Assembly (NCBI GenBank): GCA_004124475.1
Contig: SCKK01000040.1
Span: 1-33,675, forward strand
DNA from: Fidelibacterota bacterium
Lineage (GTDB): Bacteria; Fidelibacterota; Marinisomatia; Marinisomatales; SCKK01
DNA: 33,675 nucleotides
Direction of reading: 5' to 3'
Below, piece after piece: positions 25,365-33,675 of this stretch (position 1 is its first letter; every line of letters starts with the position of its first letter). The notes under the pieces are model-generated. The model worked only from the letters and a program-made list of their open reading frames with translations. It did no database searches and was not told the origin of the DNA. Both the position numbers and the translations under genes were made by a program.

Positions 25365-26045
25365 TTAACTAAAAGCGCGTTTAAATTGGGTATAATCGTG
25401 TATAGAAAGGGAGCGGCCTCGTCGTGAAATGAAATTCTTATCTTCTAATACTTTTAGCATTCGAGACACGGTTTCCCGGGATGTACCTGCCATATTGGCT
25501 ATATCCTGTTGATAAGGAAGGGATTCTATTTCCACAACACCTCTGCGTATGGTACCGAGTTCCTCAGCTAATCTCAGGAGTGTTATCCCAATTCTATGTT
25601 CTGCATCGCTGAGTGATAAACTTTCGATCTGTTGATCACTTTTTCGCAAACGCTGTGCCATTTCACTCAATAAAGAAATCGCAATTTTAGGGTATTTTTC
25701 TAACAGTGCGATAAAATCCCTGCGCTTTAAAATAAGGACTTCTGAATCTTCCAATGCAATCACATTCGCCGATCGTGTGTCACCATCAAGCAATGACATC
25801 TCTCCGAAAAATTCTCCCTCACCTAACATAGCAAGGATCACTTCTCTCCCATCTTCGCTGACACGCGTAATTTTTACACCCCCTCTACTGATGATAAAAA
25901 AGGTATCACCAAACTCATCTTCCATGAAGATCATGTTATGTTTATGGTAAGATCGTTTGGAAGTACGCTGCAATAATTCTTCCAACTCAAGGGAAGTGAG
26001 TTCTGAAAATATGGGTACTGTTGAAAGGAGTTTGGCGTCTGTCAC
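25365..26045 (-). CDS. Crp/Fnr-family transcriptional regulator
   Basis: A 226-residue regulator. Residues about 10-125 form the cyclic-nucleotide-binding-type beta-roll, with GEGEFFGEMSLLDGDTRSANVIA, a good phosphate-binding cassette with Glu, Arg and Ser-type residues. A dimerisation helix at about 125-150 is followed by a winged HTH at about 155-215, with QQDIANMAGTSRETVSRMLKVLE as recognition helices. There is no N-terminal Cys cluster, so it is not an Fe-S Fnr sensor. The intact cassette makes cAMP or a similar ligand plausible. The start appears to be GTG at 26045. It is divergent from rpsT across a 171-bp promoter region. Confidence 0.92.
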   Translation of the reverse strand: MTDAKLLSTVPIFSELTSLELEELLQRTSKRSYHKHNMIFMEDEFGDTFFIISRGGVKITRVSEDGREVILAMLGEGEFFGEMSLLDGDTRSANVIALEDSEVLILKRRDFIALLEKYPKIAISLLSEMAQRLRKSDQQIESLSLSDAEHRIGITLLRLAEELGTIRRGVVEIESLPYQQDIANMAGTSRETVSRMLKVLEDKNFISRRGRSLSIHDYTQFKRAFS

Positions 26046-26114
26046 GTCATGAAACTAACGATTTGATATAAAGAAATCAATTTAAATTTAAGGAGTTGAG
26101 TAAATTCCAAACAG

Positions 26115-26143
26115 TTGACAATCACATCAACTGCCAGTAAATT
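26115..26143 (+). promoter_or_regulatory. Sigma-70-type promoter for rpsT
   Basis: TTGACA at 26115-26120 is a perfect -35 box. A 17-base spacer is followed by TAAATT at 26138-26143 as -10 (four of six matches). A start near 26150 would give a leader of about 65 bases before the rpsT ATG, with AAAGGA as the Shine-Dalgarno. It lies in the divergent gap shared with the Crp/Fnr gene. Confidence 0.6.
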
Positions 26144-26216
26144 TCGAACCCTTAAATGGGAATAAATTCAAAATTATTAATGTTAAAAATTAGAAGCTTA
26201 AAGGAATACTAATAGG

Positions 26217-26468
26217 ATGAGATCAAAATCTGTATTAAAGAGACAAAGACAGCAAACAAAAGCCAACGAAAGAAATAAACATTATAAGTCGATGATGAAA
26301 TCCGTGATACGTGGCGTTATCAAGTGTGATAATCATGAGTCTGCCGAACAACTTTATAGAAACGCAGTTTCAACGATTGACAGTCTAGTAAGCAAAGGCG
26401 TGATCCATAAAAATACAGCAGCCAGGCGAAAAAGTAAAATTACGCGACACTTGAATTCTCTCGCCTGA
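26217..26468 (+). CDS. rpsT: 30S ribosomal protein S20
   Basis: An 83-residue, strongly basic protein of the normal S20 length. The N-terminus (MRSKSVLKRQRQQTKANERNKHYKSMMKS split over residues 1-29) and the C-terminal KGVIHKNTAARRKSKITRHL block match S20, a primary 16S rRNA binder of the 30S subunit. It is the only confident plus-strand gene apart from the IS30 fragment, is monocistronic and has its own promoter at 26115-26143. It converges with the 1416-residue secreted-protein gene with only 50 bases between their stops. No clear T-tract terminator is visible in that gap. Confidence 0.95.
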   Translation: MRSKSVLKRQRQQTKANERNKHYKSMMKSVIRGVIKCDNHESAEQLYRNAVSTIDSLVSKGVIHKNTAARRKSKITRHLNSLA

Positions 26469-26518
26469 TATTCAATATCCACATAACCGCTGGATGGTTG
26501 TTAAGTCCACACATGATT

Positions 26519-29500
26519 TTACTTTATCAGCACGAGTTTCTTAGTACTTACAAAAGCCCGTCCTGAGCCTGACGAAGGATCCCCAGCTATCAGTTGATAG
26601 ATATAGATGCCTGTAGCTACCTCTCGACCAAGACGATCTCTTCCATTCCAGATAACAGATTGATACCCTGCCTCCTGCTTATCCTGAATTAGGGTAATGA
26701 CTTCTCGACCTAACAGATCATAAATCACTAACCTCACATCGCTCACTTCTGGTAAATCGTACTGAATCGTAGTTATTGGATTGAATGGGTTGGGGTAGTT
26801 CTGGTGAAGTGCAAACTTATCCGGTAACATTTCTCCTTCGCCAATACCCACGCCAGTTACAGTTAATGTCACTGGGATTGTCACCTTTTGTTCATCCGGA
26901 TCATTGCTCACTATCACTATCTCAGCGGTGTAGAATGCGGAATCCAATTCCGCCGCATCCGCAGTAACTGTCAAATTAAAAGAGTCTCCTATAGGAATAA
27001 CACCCGAGGAGGGCACCACGGACAACCATTCAGTCTGAGCTGAGAACTCAATGGCATAGTTGTTCTCCACAATGTAGGGACTGATGTAGGTGATACCTTC
27101 ACTCCCGTTGCCAAGACCCGTCGAATTGTCCGGACTGGAAATTCCAATAGCCTCAGGTGAGTTCCCCTGAAGATCAAAATATTGAAATCGGATTTTGTCC
27201 CCTGACTCATAAAATAGAACTTCAAAAGTCATGTATGGCGGTCCACTGCAACACCACGGCACACCGTTAAACTCCACCACAAAGATCCGATCTGGAGCCG
27301 TACCCATCGTTTTGTACCGAACAACGCCATCGGGTGGATACAGATCTCCACCAAAAGGCGCTATGACCCCAAAGTAATAGCCATTTGGATCCGGAACCTG
27401 TTCGGGAAACCAACTATCGAAATCTGTAAAACTCACCCAGCCGTTCGACATTATGTTGATGGTACCGTATTCTTCTCCGTAGTAAGAAAATGTGAATCCC
27501 AGTGGAATGCCCATAGCATAGTCGTCATCTGAAAGATAAATGACTGTCCCACCAGAAGCATCAATCCAGTCGAAGTCAGGTCCGTTCGGTTCGTTGGAAT
27601 CTTTCCACTTATATCCAAAATCATCCGGACCACCCTCATCCCTTGTACCATCTTCATAGAAAATATTAATATGATAGTTCAGATCACTTCCCCCTTCATT
27701 CCCGATTGTCATTGTTTCAGATACCTCTGATCCCGCGTCAGTTGTCAGGTCAATCGCATCCGGAGAAACCGATATGTCCGGTGCAATGAGAACAGAAGAC
27801 TGCACAGACGCAGAGACTTCGCTTGCATCCGGATCGTTCGTAGTCATGTTCACGGTAGCGCTGAACAACCCCTCAGTTTCCGCTAATAAAACTAAGAAAA
27901 GTGTATCGCTTGAGACAGGAGGAATTGAAAGAGTCGTTGGTGACACCGAAAGTTGGACATCATCAGAAGTAATATCACTGATTTCAAGAACGTCTGTCCC
28001 TAGATTGTCGATGACGAAGGTGGTAACATTCTCGTACCCCACATAGGAAATCCCAAAGTCGACCGAATCAAGTCCGGAATAAATTGGGATTCCAGTAACA
28101 CTCAAGTGCGCTGGTATCGACATCTCTGGATTTGCCGGGTCGTTACTAACTACCAGAATGTTGGCAAAGTAATCCCCGCCAAACAGATCGGTTGCATCAA
28201 AAGTCACAGTAATATCTTTCTGACTGCCAGCAGAAATAACGCCATCTTCTGAGCTTAACTTTAGCCATGATGGAGCAAATTCAAACGTAATATGACCCAT
28301 ACCTATATCCGGTACAAAATCAGGATCTTCTATATAACTGCCAGCAAGCATAGCAAAGTTTATTGCAGAAAATTCGTCAAATTGAACTCCATCTACTCCT
28401 ACGATGGTTTCATTAGAATTAGCTTCTACTATATTTGTGGTAAGGTCATCAATCCACACGAAATTCTCATAATTATCATCCCAGATGTAAAGACCATCAA
28501 ATTCAGAACCCTCGCGGAGTATCCAATACTCAACACCAATACCCCAACCGAAGTAGGAATCAAAATCAGCACCAGTACTTTGATCTTGGTCAGCATCTAT
28601 ATAAATCATTGCTATCCCATTATCGTAAGGATCAGTCCACGCCACATAGCTTTCTAACTTAAATAGTACTTCATCAGTTTTTACATCGCCATAGACATAC
28701 TGGATGTCATATATAAGCTCTGGTTCGTCCGGATCGGTGTACAGAAGACTCCAAGACCTGTCTCTATCATTAGCGCTCGATTTCTCATTGAATCCACGCT
28801 GATGCCGAGGTTTCTTGATCTTTGTTGATATTTCATTACGGGATGTCCACCGGGCTCTCAACTCCTCCAAGCTGAACCGCTGTTTATCTTTGTGTCGAGA
28901 TTTTATTTCTTTGGAAGCGGCGTGATCTATGCTTGGTATAGAATATTCACCTTTGCCAAAAGGGTGCGATATCGTCGAAACGGTCTTAGCCCTTCCTTGA
29001 GCGGCCACTGACAGCTCATATACCAGATCAGTCACACCGGTATTTGCAATCGTGAATATCTGTTGAGTGGAATCGTTGGTGAATAGGTCGGCTGAGACTG
29101 AATCTGGAACTACGGATATGATGGGTGGTTCTACAGCACTACTAAATAACGGAATTATCAAAACACCCTCATCCTGATCATTAGAAACAATCGTTAGGGT
29201 TCCGGTGTAATCCCCCACTGCTGTAGGTAGAAATGTGACATCTACTTTTGATAGGGAATCATAGTCTAATGTCATGGATGAAAGAGAGACAGTAAAAGCA
29301 TCATTGTCGGTAGTTATACTGGTGATTTCCAGTATATCCGTACCATCATTCCCGATAATAAGTTCAATCACGTCTCCATAATTCACAAAAGTCTCACCAT
29401 AGTCTAAAGTATCTGTATCAACCCAGATATCCGGAGCTCCCGTGACATTCAAGCTCACAGCTACCGCTACCAGTGGATCCACAGGGTCATTATTTAAGAT

Positions 29501-30769
29501 CAATATACTTGCTTCGTAATCTCCCCCAAAAAGACCCGCAGCATCGAATGTTACGGTCACGTCCGCCGAACTTCCGGCAGCCACGGTGCCGGTACCGGGT
29601 GAGGCACTCAGCCAGCGGGACTCCTCCAGCACGTACAGACCCGACTGCATGTCACTCACGTAAATCAAGTTCTGTCCGGCGAAGGGATACACCCCCCAAG
29701 CCCCGGCGTAACCGGTTTCCAAGCCCTCATAGGTGTCGTACTGCCCCACCAACAAGGGGGTGGTGGGGTCCGAAATGTCCAGGACCACCACCCCGTCCAC
29801 ATAAGCGGAGAGATAGGCGAGATTGCCTTTCACAAATACATTATGGGGTATGTGATTGGGGCCCACCCGGTATTGGGCTACCCTTGTGATGCTGTTAAGA
29901 TCACGAATATCATAGATATCAACGTACCCACCAAACACTTCATCGGTGGTCAAGGCATAGTTGCCGTCATCGGTCAACCAGACGTTGTGGGTGAAGAACC
30001 CTGAGGTGGTTATTCCCGCAAGCCATGTGGGGGACGACTTGGTAGTGACATCGACAATGTCCAGCGTTCCGTTCCAAATCGACGCTGTATAGGCTGTATC
30101 ATGGCGCACGAACACATCATGGACATACCGGTCGCTCCAGTTTCCGGCCACAATCGGGTCGACCGGATCGGTGAGGTCCAATATATGCAGCCCCCCATTG
30201 GCGGTGTTGCTACCTACGATGTAGGCAAAACCAGCCTCATCAATGAACAGGTTGTGGGCACTATTGAAGGAGGTGGTGTAAGTGGATGCGAGGACCGGAT
30301 TCTGGGGATCGGTCAGATCAACGATCTGCAAGCCCCCGCCGCCTTCCGTGACGATGTAGGCGTAGTGGCTGTAGGTCTTGATGTCCCGCCAGCTGCTGCT
30401 TGGACCGGTGATGAAACCCACCTCCGTTGGCTGGGCGGGGTCGGTGGATACCTCGATAAAGGAAGTGCCGGTATAAGTGCCTACAATGGCGAGCTCGGTG
30501 CCATCGGGTGCGGTATAGCCCCATACATCGGAGACGGATTGTGGATAGTCGACGTTGCCGAGAAACTCGATACTGACCGCCTGCACCCCTTCATATTCAG
30601 TGGTAATGGAGTAGATCAAATCGCTGTTGCCGGTATTGCTGATCTGCACCACCTGGGTGTCCATCCCGCCGGTGAACAGCGATGCTGATAGAGAATCGGG
30701 ACTCACGCTGATCTTGGGTGTATTGGAAAAAAGAAGAACCGGTAGAAGTAAAACTGTAATGGTTTTCAT
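26519..30769 (-). CDS. Large secreted choice-of-anchor B / choice-of-anchor D repeat protein with T9SS tail
   Basis: A 1416-residue mosaic surface or secreted protein. Residues 1-16 form a signal peptide. Residues about 55-385 resemble choice-of-anchor B/LVIVD-repeat beta-propellers, with repeated LQIVDLTDPQNP, LHILDLTDPVDP and VVVLDISDPTTP units. Several Ig-like choice-of-anchor D modules follow, with recurring FGGDY..ILxxNDPxxP segments. A beta-sandwich near 690-820 contains DADQDQSTGADFDSYFGWG. The last about 95 residues are a type IX sorting domain (NYPNPFNPITTI) ending STKKLVLIK. Within that tail GDPSSGSGRAF is an insertion encoded by a palindromic repeat. The ATG has AAAGGGGGG upstream. 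The 5' third is far more GC-rich than the rest. The function is probably adhesive or structural; no enzyme motif is seen. Confidence 0.85.
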   Translation of the reverse strand: MKTITVLLLPVLLFSNTPKISVSPDSLSASLFTGGMDTQVVQISNTGNSDLIYSITTEYEGVQAVSIEFLGNVDYPQSVSDVWGYTAPDGTELAIVGTYTGTSFIEVSTDPAQPTEVGFITGPSSSWRDIKTYSHYAYIVTEGGGGLQIVDLTDPQNPVLASTYTTSFNSAHNLFIDEAGFAYIVGSNTANGGLHILDLTDPVDPIVAGNWSDRYVHDVFVRHDTAYTASIWNGTLDIVDVTTKSSPTWLAGITTSGFFTHNVWLTDDGNYALTTDEVFGGYVDIYDIRDLNSITRVAQYRVGPNHIPHNVFVKGNLAYLSAYVDGVVVLDISDPTTPLLVGQYDTYEGLETGYAGAWGVYPFAGQNLIYVSDMQSGLYVLEESRWLSASPGTGTVAAGSSADVTVTFDAAGLFGGDYEASILILNNDPVDPLVAVAVSLNVTGAPDIWVDTDTLDYGETFVNYGDVIELIIGNDGTDILEITSITTDNDAFTVSLSSMTLDYDSLSKVDVTFLPTAVGDYTGTLTIVSNDQDEGVLIIPLFSSAVEPPIISVVPDSVSADLFTNDSTQQIFTIANTGVTDLVYELSVAAQGRAKTVSTISHPFGKGEYSIPSIDHAASKEIKSRHKDKQRFSLEELRARWTSRNEISTKIKKPRHQRGFNEKSSANDRDRSWSLLYTDPDEPELIYDIQYVYGDVKTDEVLFKLESYVAWTDPYDNGIAMIYIDADQDQSTGADFDSYFGWGIGVEYWILREGSEFDGLYIWDDNYENFVWIDDLTTNIVEANSNETIVGVDGVQFDEFSAINFAMLAGSYIEDPDFVPDIGMGHITFEFAPSWLKLSSEDGVISAGSQKDITVTFDATDLFGGDYFANILVVSNDPANPEMSIPAHLSVTGIPIYSGLDSVDFGISYVGYENVTTFVIDNLGTDVLEISDITSDDVQLSVSPTTLSIPPVSSDTLFLVLLAETEGLFSATVNMTTNDPDASEVSASVQSSVLIAPDISVSPDAIDLTTDAGSEVSETMTIGNEGGSDLNYHINIFYEDGTRDEGGPDDFGYKWKDSNEPNGPDFDWIDASGGTVIYLSDDDYAMGIPLGFTFSYYGEEYGTINIMSNGWVSFTDFDSWFPEQVPDPNGYYFGVIAPFGGDLYPPDGVVRYKTMGTAPDRIFVVEFNGVPWCCSGPPYMTFEVLFYESGDKIRFQYFDLQGNSPEAIGISSPDNSTGLGNGSEGITYISPYIVENNYAIEFSAQTEWLSVVPSSGVIPIGDSFNLTVTADAAELDSAFYTAEIVIVSNDPDEQKVTIPVTLTVTGVGIGEGEMLPDKFALHQNYPNPFNPITTIQYDLPEVSDVRLVIYDLLGREVITLIQDKQEAGYQSVIWNGRDRLGREVATGIYIYQLIAGDPSSGSGRAFVSTKKLVLIK
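26560..26580. repeat. Palindromic repeat inserted in the T9SS tail of the 1416-residue protein
   Basis: GTCCTGAGCCTGACGAAGGAT is an imperfect palindrome (outer TCCT/AGGA arms) of a type widely dispersed in bacterial genomes. On the coding strand it encodes DPSSGSGR within the sequence AGDPSSGSGRAFVSTKKL, where related tails in this window read AGDFSQTNKL without the extra residues. The reading frame is preserved. Confidence 0.55.
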
Positions 30770-31218
30770 TGCTAAGCCCCCCTTTATTATGTACGCCCAT
30801 CAGATGCAAGAAGTAAGTGCCTTACTCCAGACTTCCGCATCAAGTAGGGCAATAATAGTACCAATAGCATTATCCGAAATGAGATTGACGAGAGTCGAAA
30901 ATCTGATTTATTATTGGCGCAAGTTTCATCTGGCAGTCTATCGTATATTGGAAAATGCATAAAGTATTTTATTCTAAATCCCTGAAGGCAATGTACCCCG
31001 TACAGTTCCTTATATCAAGGTTGTATTCACTGTATTCAATATTACTATCAAATTATTCTTATAAAGTGATATTAATCGCAGGCATAGCGGGAGTCTGTAG
31101 TGTCGGGATACATTTATTTAATAGAATGAAGTCTTAGGGATAATAAAAGTTATACACTGATATTCGAGAGTTATTAAATCAGGTCCCGTGAACTTACAAA
31201 AAACCCGTATGGGAAAAT
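30770..31218. other. 449-bp intergenic stretch between the two T9SS-protein genes
   Basis: Both neighbours are on the minus strand. The only gene-like signal is the AAAGGGGGG Shine-Dalgarno at the left edge for the 1416-residue protein. Plus-strand frames here (for example 60 codons at 30955-31137 with a hydrophobic segment) lack a good ribosome-binding site and recognisable similarity. I see no tRNA, no strong hairpin terminator and no convincing promoter pair. The stretch is AT-rich. Confidence 0.5.
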
Positions 31219-33399
31219 CTACTTCAACAAAAGCAGTTTATTCGTCTGCGAAAAATCACCTGCTTTTATCCGGTATAGGTAGACACCTGTTCCCACAGGA
31301 TAACCTGAATCGTTGCTCCCATTCCATTTTGTATTATAAAATCCTGAAGGCTGAAATCCGGTTACGAGCGTCCTGATTTCACGTCCCAATAAATCATAAA
31401 TGACCAGCGTAACTATTGAATTTTCAGGTATGTCATAACGAATGGTCGTGGTGGGATTGAAGGGATTGGGATAATTCTGATACAGTGCAAACTTCTCCGG
31501 AATTCCTGTCAGTTCTTCCTGAATTCCTACTCCACCGGTCACAGTCAGGATTCCTGAAATTCCTTCAGGCTCCAGGTAACCCTCCTGCTGAACCGCCTTC
31601 ATAAGCAAGATTGGATAATCGAGCACGACATCACCTGACGGGGCGTCCGCTGCTATTTGAATATTTAATTCCAGTAAAATAGATGAATCGGGTTCCAATG
31701 GATCAGCCCAATTCTGTGCGGCAACTACAAACAGGCCCATGGTTTCAAAAACATTCATCACCCACCCCTCGCTGAATCGATCACTCAATGTCACCACATC
31801 CGTCCAAATACTGTCTCCGTTGGTATCCTCAAACTCCTCCCCTTCATCCCACTGACCATTGTTGTTGTCATCGGTGAACGGCTCTGCATAAAGGGTGAGG
31901 ACGTCAGGCGTATCCTGGACATGAAAGACTAAATGGGAGACCCCGACTTTATTGTCCAAAAGGATTGGGATCGAGCCGAATCCTCCTGCCGGCACTGTTG
32001 CAGAAATGACCTCAATTTTCGGAGGAGGACTAAAAAGAAAAAAATCAATCTCATCTAATGTAACAATCACTTCGATTCCACTCGTATCAAAAGCGTCGCC
32101 ATCATACATCAGAAAATGATACCAATCTTCTAGTCCTGTATAAGCAAAATAATCAATATCAAAAAGAATACCGGTTCCGGCAGGAATTACCCCATCTGTA
32201 AGGTGGATATGGGCTCTACCATCCTCCATTTCTTCAAAGGAAATGGTCATCTCAGCGGCCCTTTCCGATGGACGGACATCAATAATAATCATTCTATCAG
32301 GATCTTCGACTATGACGCACTCAAATTCGCTCAAATCAAAATCGTTTTCCAGCGAAACCGTTACTGTGTTTGTGTCCCAGGCTGCACCGGAGAGTCCACT
32401 CAATCCAGCATGGATCATTTCACCGGAACCGACAGTCACATCCACTTGGACCAGAGTGTCAATGAGTGTGATATTGTCCACAGAGATTAAGGAAGGGACA
32501 AGATAATAGCTGTGGGAATTGGGTGTTGTATCATCATCGAATGTGTAATTATCCGTACTTCCAGGGAAAGGATCGCCCACATCTCCTCTGCCCTGGTTAT
32601 TCTCAAGATTGAAATTACCATCCGCTTGCTCCAATCCGACCCCGAAATGAGGTTCATCAGCATTCACGGTATTTGATTCCGGGTACAGGCTTGTTTTCTC
32701 TTCGTCAATATGCCAGATAAGGAGCCCATCTGTATACATGTTAATATCAAATCCACGTTTATTCCTATTCTCTAATAAAAAATATTCCGATGTGTCAACA
32801 GGGTGGTGAATTTGATAAACAACGGGAAAAGTTTCAACAGGCGGAAGCAGAATTCCTGCGGTATCATTAGGGATAACAGTCGGAACAATCCACCCAAGTT
32901 TTATCTTTGACCATGCACACATATGGGACGGAAACCAGGGAGATGACCCATCAGCACTCCAGCCACCTCCCGCCATCAATGACCAATTGCCAGCACCGGC
33001 AGAACCCCCGTTTGTGTCATACAAATCAGGAAGTCCAAGAGCATGCCCAAATTCGTGGGAGATGACACCGATACTTGCCTGGCTATCGTTATAGGTTTCG
33101 GGATTAATGGTATATCCGTCAATCCAAACGCCGTCGTATTGTACAGCTAAGTTTGCTGCAGACAAATACCACTTATGTGACCAGATACTGGTTTCATCAC
33201 CCGCTTCCGCTCCTGGTCCGGCATGGATGATATTCAAGGCGTCCACATAGCCGTCCCCATCATTATCGAACAGGGAGAAGTCAAATCCAGCATATTCGGC
33301 TGCATCCACAGCCTCCCGTACAAGATGAATCGCATTGTCCCCTGGCTGATTATCGCCATAGTAATCATGTTCATTATCGGCTGTAAACCAACCAGTCAC
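31219..33399 (-). CDS. M6-family metalloprotease with T9SS tail, 5'-truncated
   Basis: A 726-residue remnant of a secreted zinc protease. Numbering is from the GTG at 33399. The metzincin-like motif HEFGHALGLPD is at 115-125, followed by NWSLMAGG, typical of M6 (immune-inhibitor-A-like) proteases. FDNDGDGYVDALNIIHAGPG precedes it. Residues about 330-620 form two beta-sandwich (cohesin/dockerin-like) modules with DDNNNGQWDEGEE. The end is a type IX sorting domain (NYPNPFNPTTTI). Homology clearly continues upstream of the GTG as SYNQFHPATIVTGW, to a stop at 33436-33438. The signal peptide and propeptide are missing, and an IS transposase 3' end lies just beyond. As it stands the product cannot be exported normally, so the gene is probably a pseudogene. 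Confidence 0.82.
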   Translation of the reverse strand: MTGWFTADNEHDYYGDNQPGDNAIHLVREAVDAAEYAGFDFSLFDNDGDGYVDALNIIHAGPGAEAGDETSIWSHKWYLSAANLAVQYDGVWIDGYTINPETYNDSQASIGVISHEFGHALGLPDLYDTNGGSAGAGNWSLMAGGGWSADGSSPWFPSHMCAWSKIKLGWIVPTVIPNDTAGILLPPVETFPVVYQIHHPVDTSEYFLLENRNKRGFDINMYTDGLLIWHIDEEKTSLYPESNTVNADEPHFGVGLEQADGNFNLENNQGRGDVGDPFPGSTDNYTFDDDTTPNSHSYYLVPSLISVDNITLIDTLVQVDVTVGSGEMIHAGLSGLSGAAWDTNTVTVSLENDFDLSEFECVIVEDPDRMIIIDVRPSERAAEMTISFEEMEDGRAHIHLTDGVIPAGTGILFDIDYFAYTGLEDWYHFLMYDGDAFDTSGIEVIVTLDEIDFFLFSPPPKIEVISATVPAGGFGSIPILLDNKVGVSHLVFHVQDTPDVLTLYAEPFTDDNNNGQWDEGEEFEDTNGDSIWTDVVTLSDRFSEGWVMNVFETMGLFVVAAQNWADPLEPDSSILLELNIQIAADAPSGDVVLDYPILLMKAVQQEGYLEPEGISGILTVTGGVGIQEELTGIPEKFALYQNYPNPFNPTTTIRYDIPENSIVTLVIYDLLGREIRTLVTGFQPSGFYNTKWNGSNDSGYPVGTGVYLYRIKAGDFSQTNKLLLLK

Positions 33400-33526
33400 A
33401 ATCGTAGCTGGATGAAATTGATTATAACTGATCTTTTACAGTTGTAATAGTTAACTTTAGTAATAAATACACTTACACGACTCCAAATAGAGCTTGGCAC
33501 CACGTTTTCACGTTTTCTCGTATTTT

Positions 33527-33675
33527 TCATAGAGCCCTAATAGTTGGGGGTAGAGCAACTCCTACTGCCTTGAACACTTTGCCACTAACACCCTGACATT
33601 CTGTTCTGATAACAAGTTGTTTCTCTTTTTCTTCAATAACGATTTCCTGTAATGCCTTCAGATCCCGTGTGATCT
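33527..33675 (-). CDS. IS1634/IS4-type transposase, C-terminal fragment (cut by window edge)
   Basis: On the minus strand a frame enters from the window edge and runs 48 codons to a TGA at 33527-33529. The end reads KQLVIRTECQGVSGKVFKA followed by VGVALPPTIRAL. An RTE...G..GKVFKALGVALPP-type ending is characteristic of the C-termini of IS1634/IS4-like transposases. Only this tail is available, so the family assignment is tentative. The element's end must lie between here and the broken 5' edge of the protease gene at about 33436, about 90 bases that contain no other gene. Confidence 0.65.
   Translation of the reverse strand, partial: ITRDLKALQEIVIEEKEKQLVIRTECQGVSGKVFKAVGVALPPTIRAL

Noticed and set aside
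29473-29889. 138-codon plus-strand frame, Arg/Pro-rich
   Set aside because: It is antisense to the same gene and has low-complexity composition typical of shadow frames in GC-rich DNA.
30101-30688. Long plus-strand frame of 195 codons
   Set aside because: It lies antisense to the signal-peptide and propeller part of the 1416-residue protein. Its length is explained by the high GC content there.
30955-31137. 60-codon plus-strand frame with a hydrophobic segment
   Set aside because: It has a weak ribosome-binding site and no recognisable motif, and it lies in an AT-rich gap where such frames are expected by chance.
1-33675. CRISPR array or known defence system
   Set aside because: I found no regularly spaced direct repeats and no cas, toxin-antitoxin or restriction motifs in any confident gene.

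Overview
The window looks like the chromosome of an FCB-group bacterium, most likely Candidatus Marinimicrobia (Neomarinimicrobiota) or a near relative such as Ignavibacteria, KSB1 or Calditrichota. Three large secreted proteins end in a type IX secretion C-terminal domain with the NYPNPFNPTTTI signature typical of those phyla. Lipopolysaccharide genes (waaA, a family 9 glycosyltransferase, an LptE-like lipoprotein) show a Gram-negative envelope. The DNA is moderately AT-rich. Except for rpsT, every confident gene lies on the minus strand, so transcription runs mostly from high to low coordinates. No rRNA, tRNA or CRISPR array was seen.

Layout from left to right. 1-140: 3' end of an IS30-family transposase cut by the window edge. 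408-3341: secreted penicillin-amidase-like protein fused to a beta-helix domain and a T9SS tail. 3569-12626: a run of housekeeping genes. In transcription order these are an enhancer-binding sigma-54 regulator, lptE-like, asnS, a TIGR00725/LOG-like protein, acylphosphatase, glutamine-dependent nadE, a small secreted protein and comEC. It is interrupted by a 127-bp MITE-like element before nadE and by a four-helix-bundle (S23/IVP-type) insertion after nadE. 12782-16878: a GalE-like epimerase, uvrB and an M55 D-aminopeptidase.

17138-24114: an envelope-biogenesis cluster. In transcription order it holds tatC, a polyprenyl diphosphate synthase, a GT9 heptosyltransferase-like protein, waaA, a tandem ABC ATPase, a pgsA-like phosphatidyltransferase and ftsY. 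The genes from GT9 to ftsY are packed with 1-15 nt gaps or overlaps, and a clear hairpin terminator follows ftsY. 24315-26045: meaB and a Crp/Fnr regulator. 26217-26468: rpsT, divergent from the regulator with a recognisable sigma-70 promoter. 26519-33435: two large T9SS-tailed secreted proteins, the second an M6 metalloprotease whose 5' end is missing. 33527-33675: 3' end of an IS1634/IS4-type transposase entering from the right edge.

The most interesting theme is the invasion of the gene complement by short palindromic elements. They sit between genes, but also inside reading frames without breaking them: twice in the four-helix-bundle gene, at the meaB C-terminus, and inside the T9SS tail of the 1416-residue protein. 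The four-helix-bundle gene is bracketed by inverted GAAACTGG-type repeats and by a near-perfect direct repeat that includes the nadE stop codon. This suggests an IVS-like unit that inserted into a former nadE-(152-aa gene)-comEC operon. A GC-rich block inside one T9SS protein gene suggests recombination between repeated secreted-protein modules.
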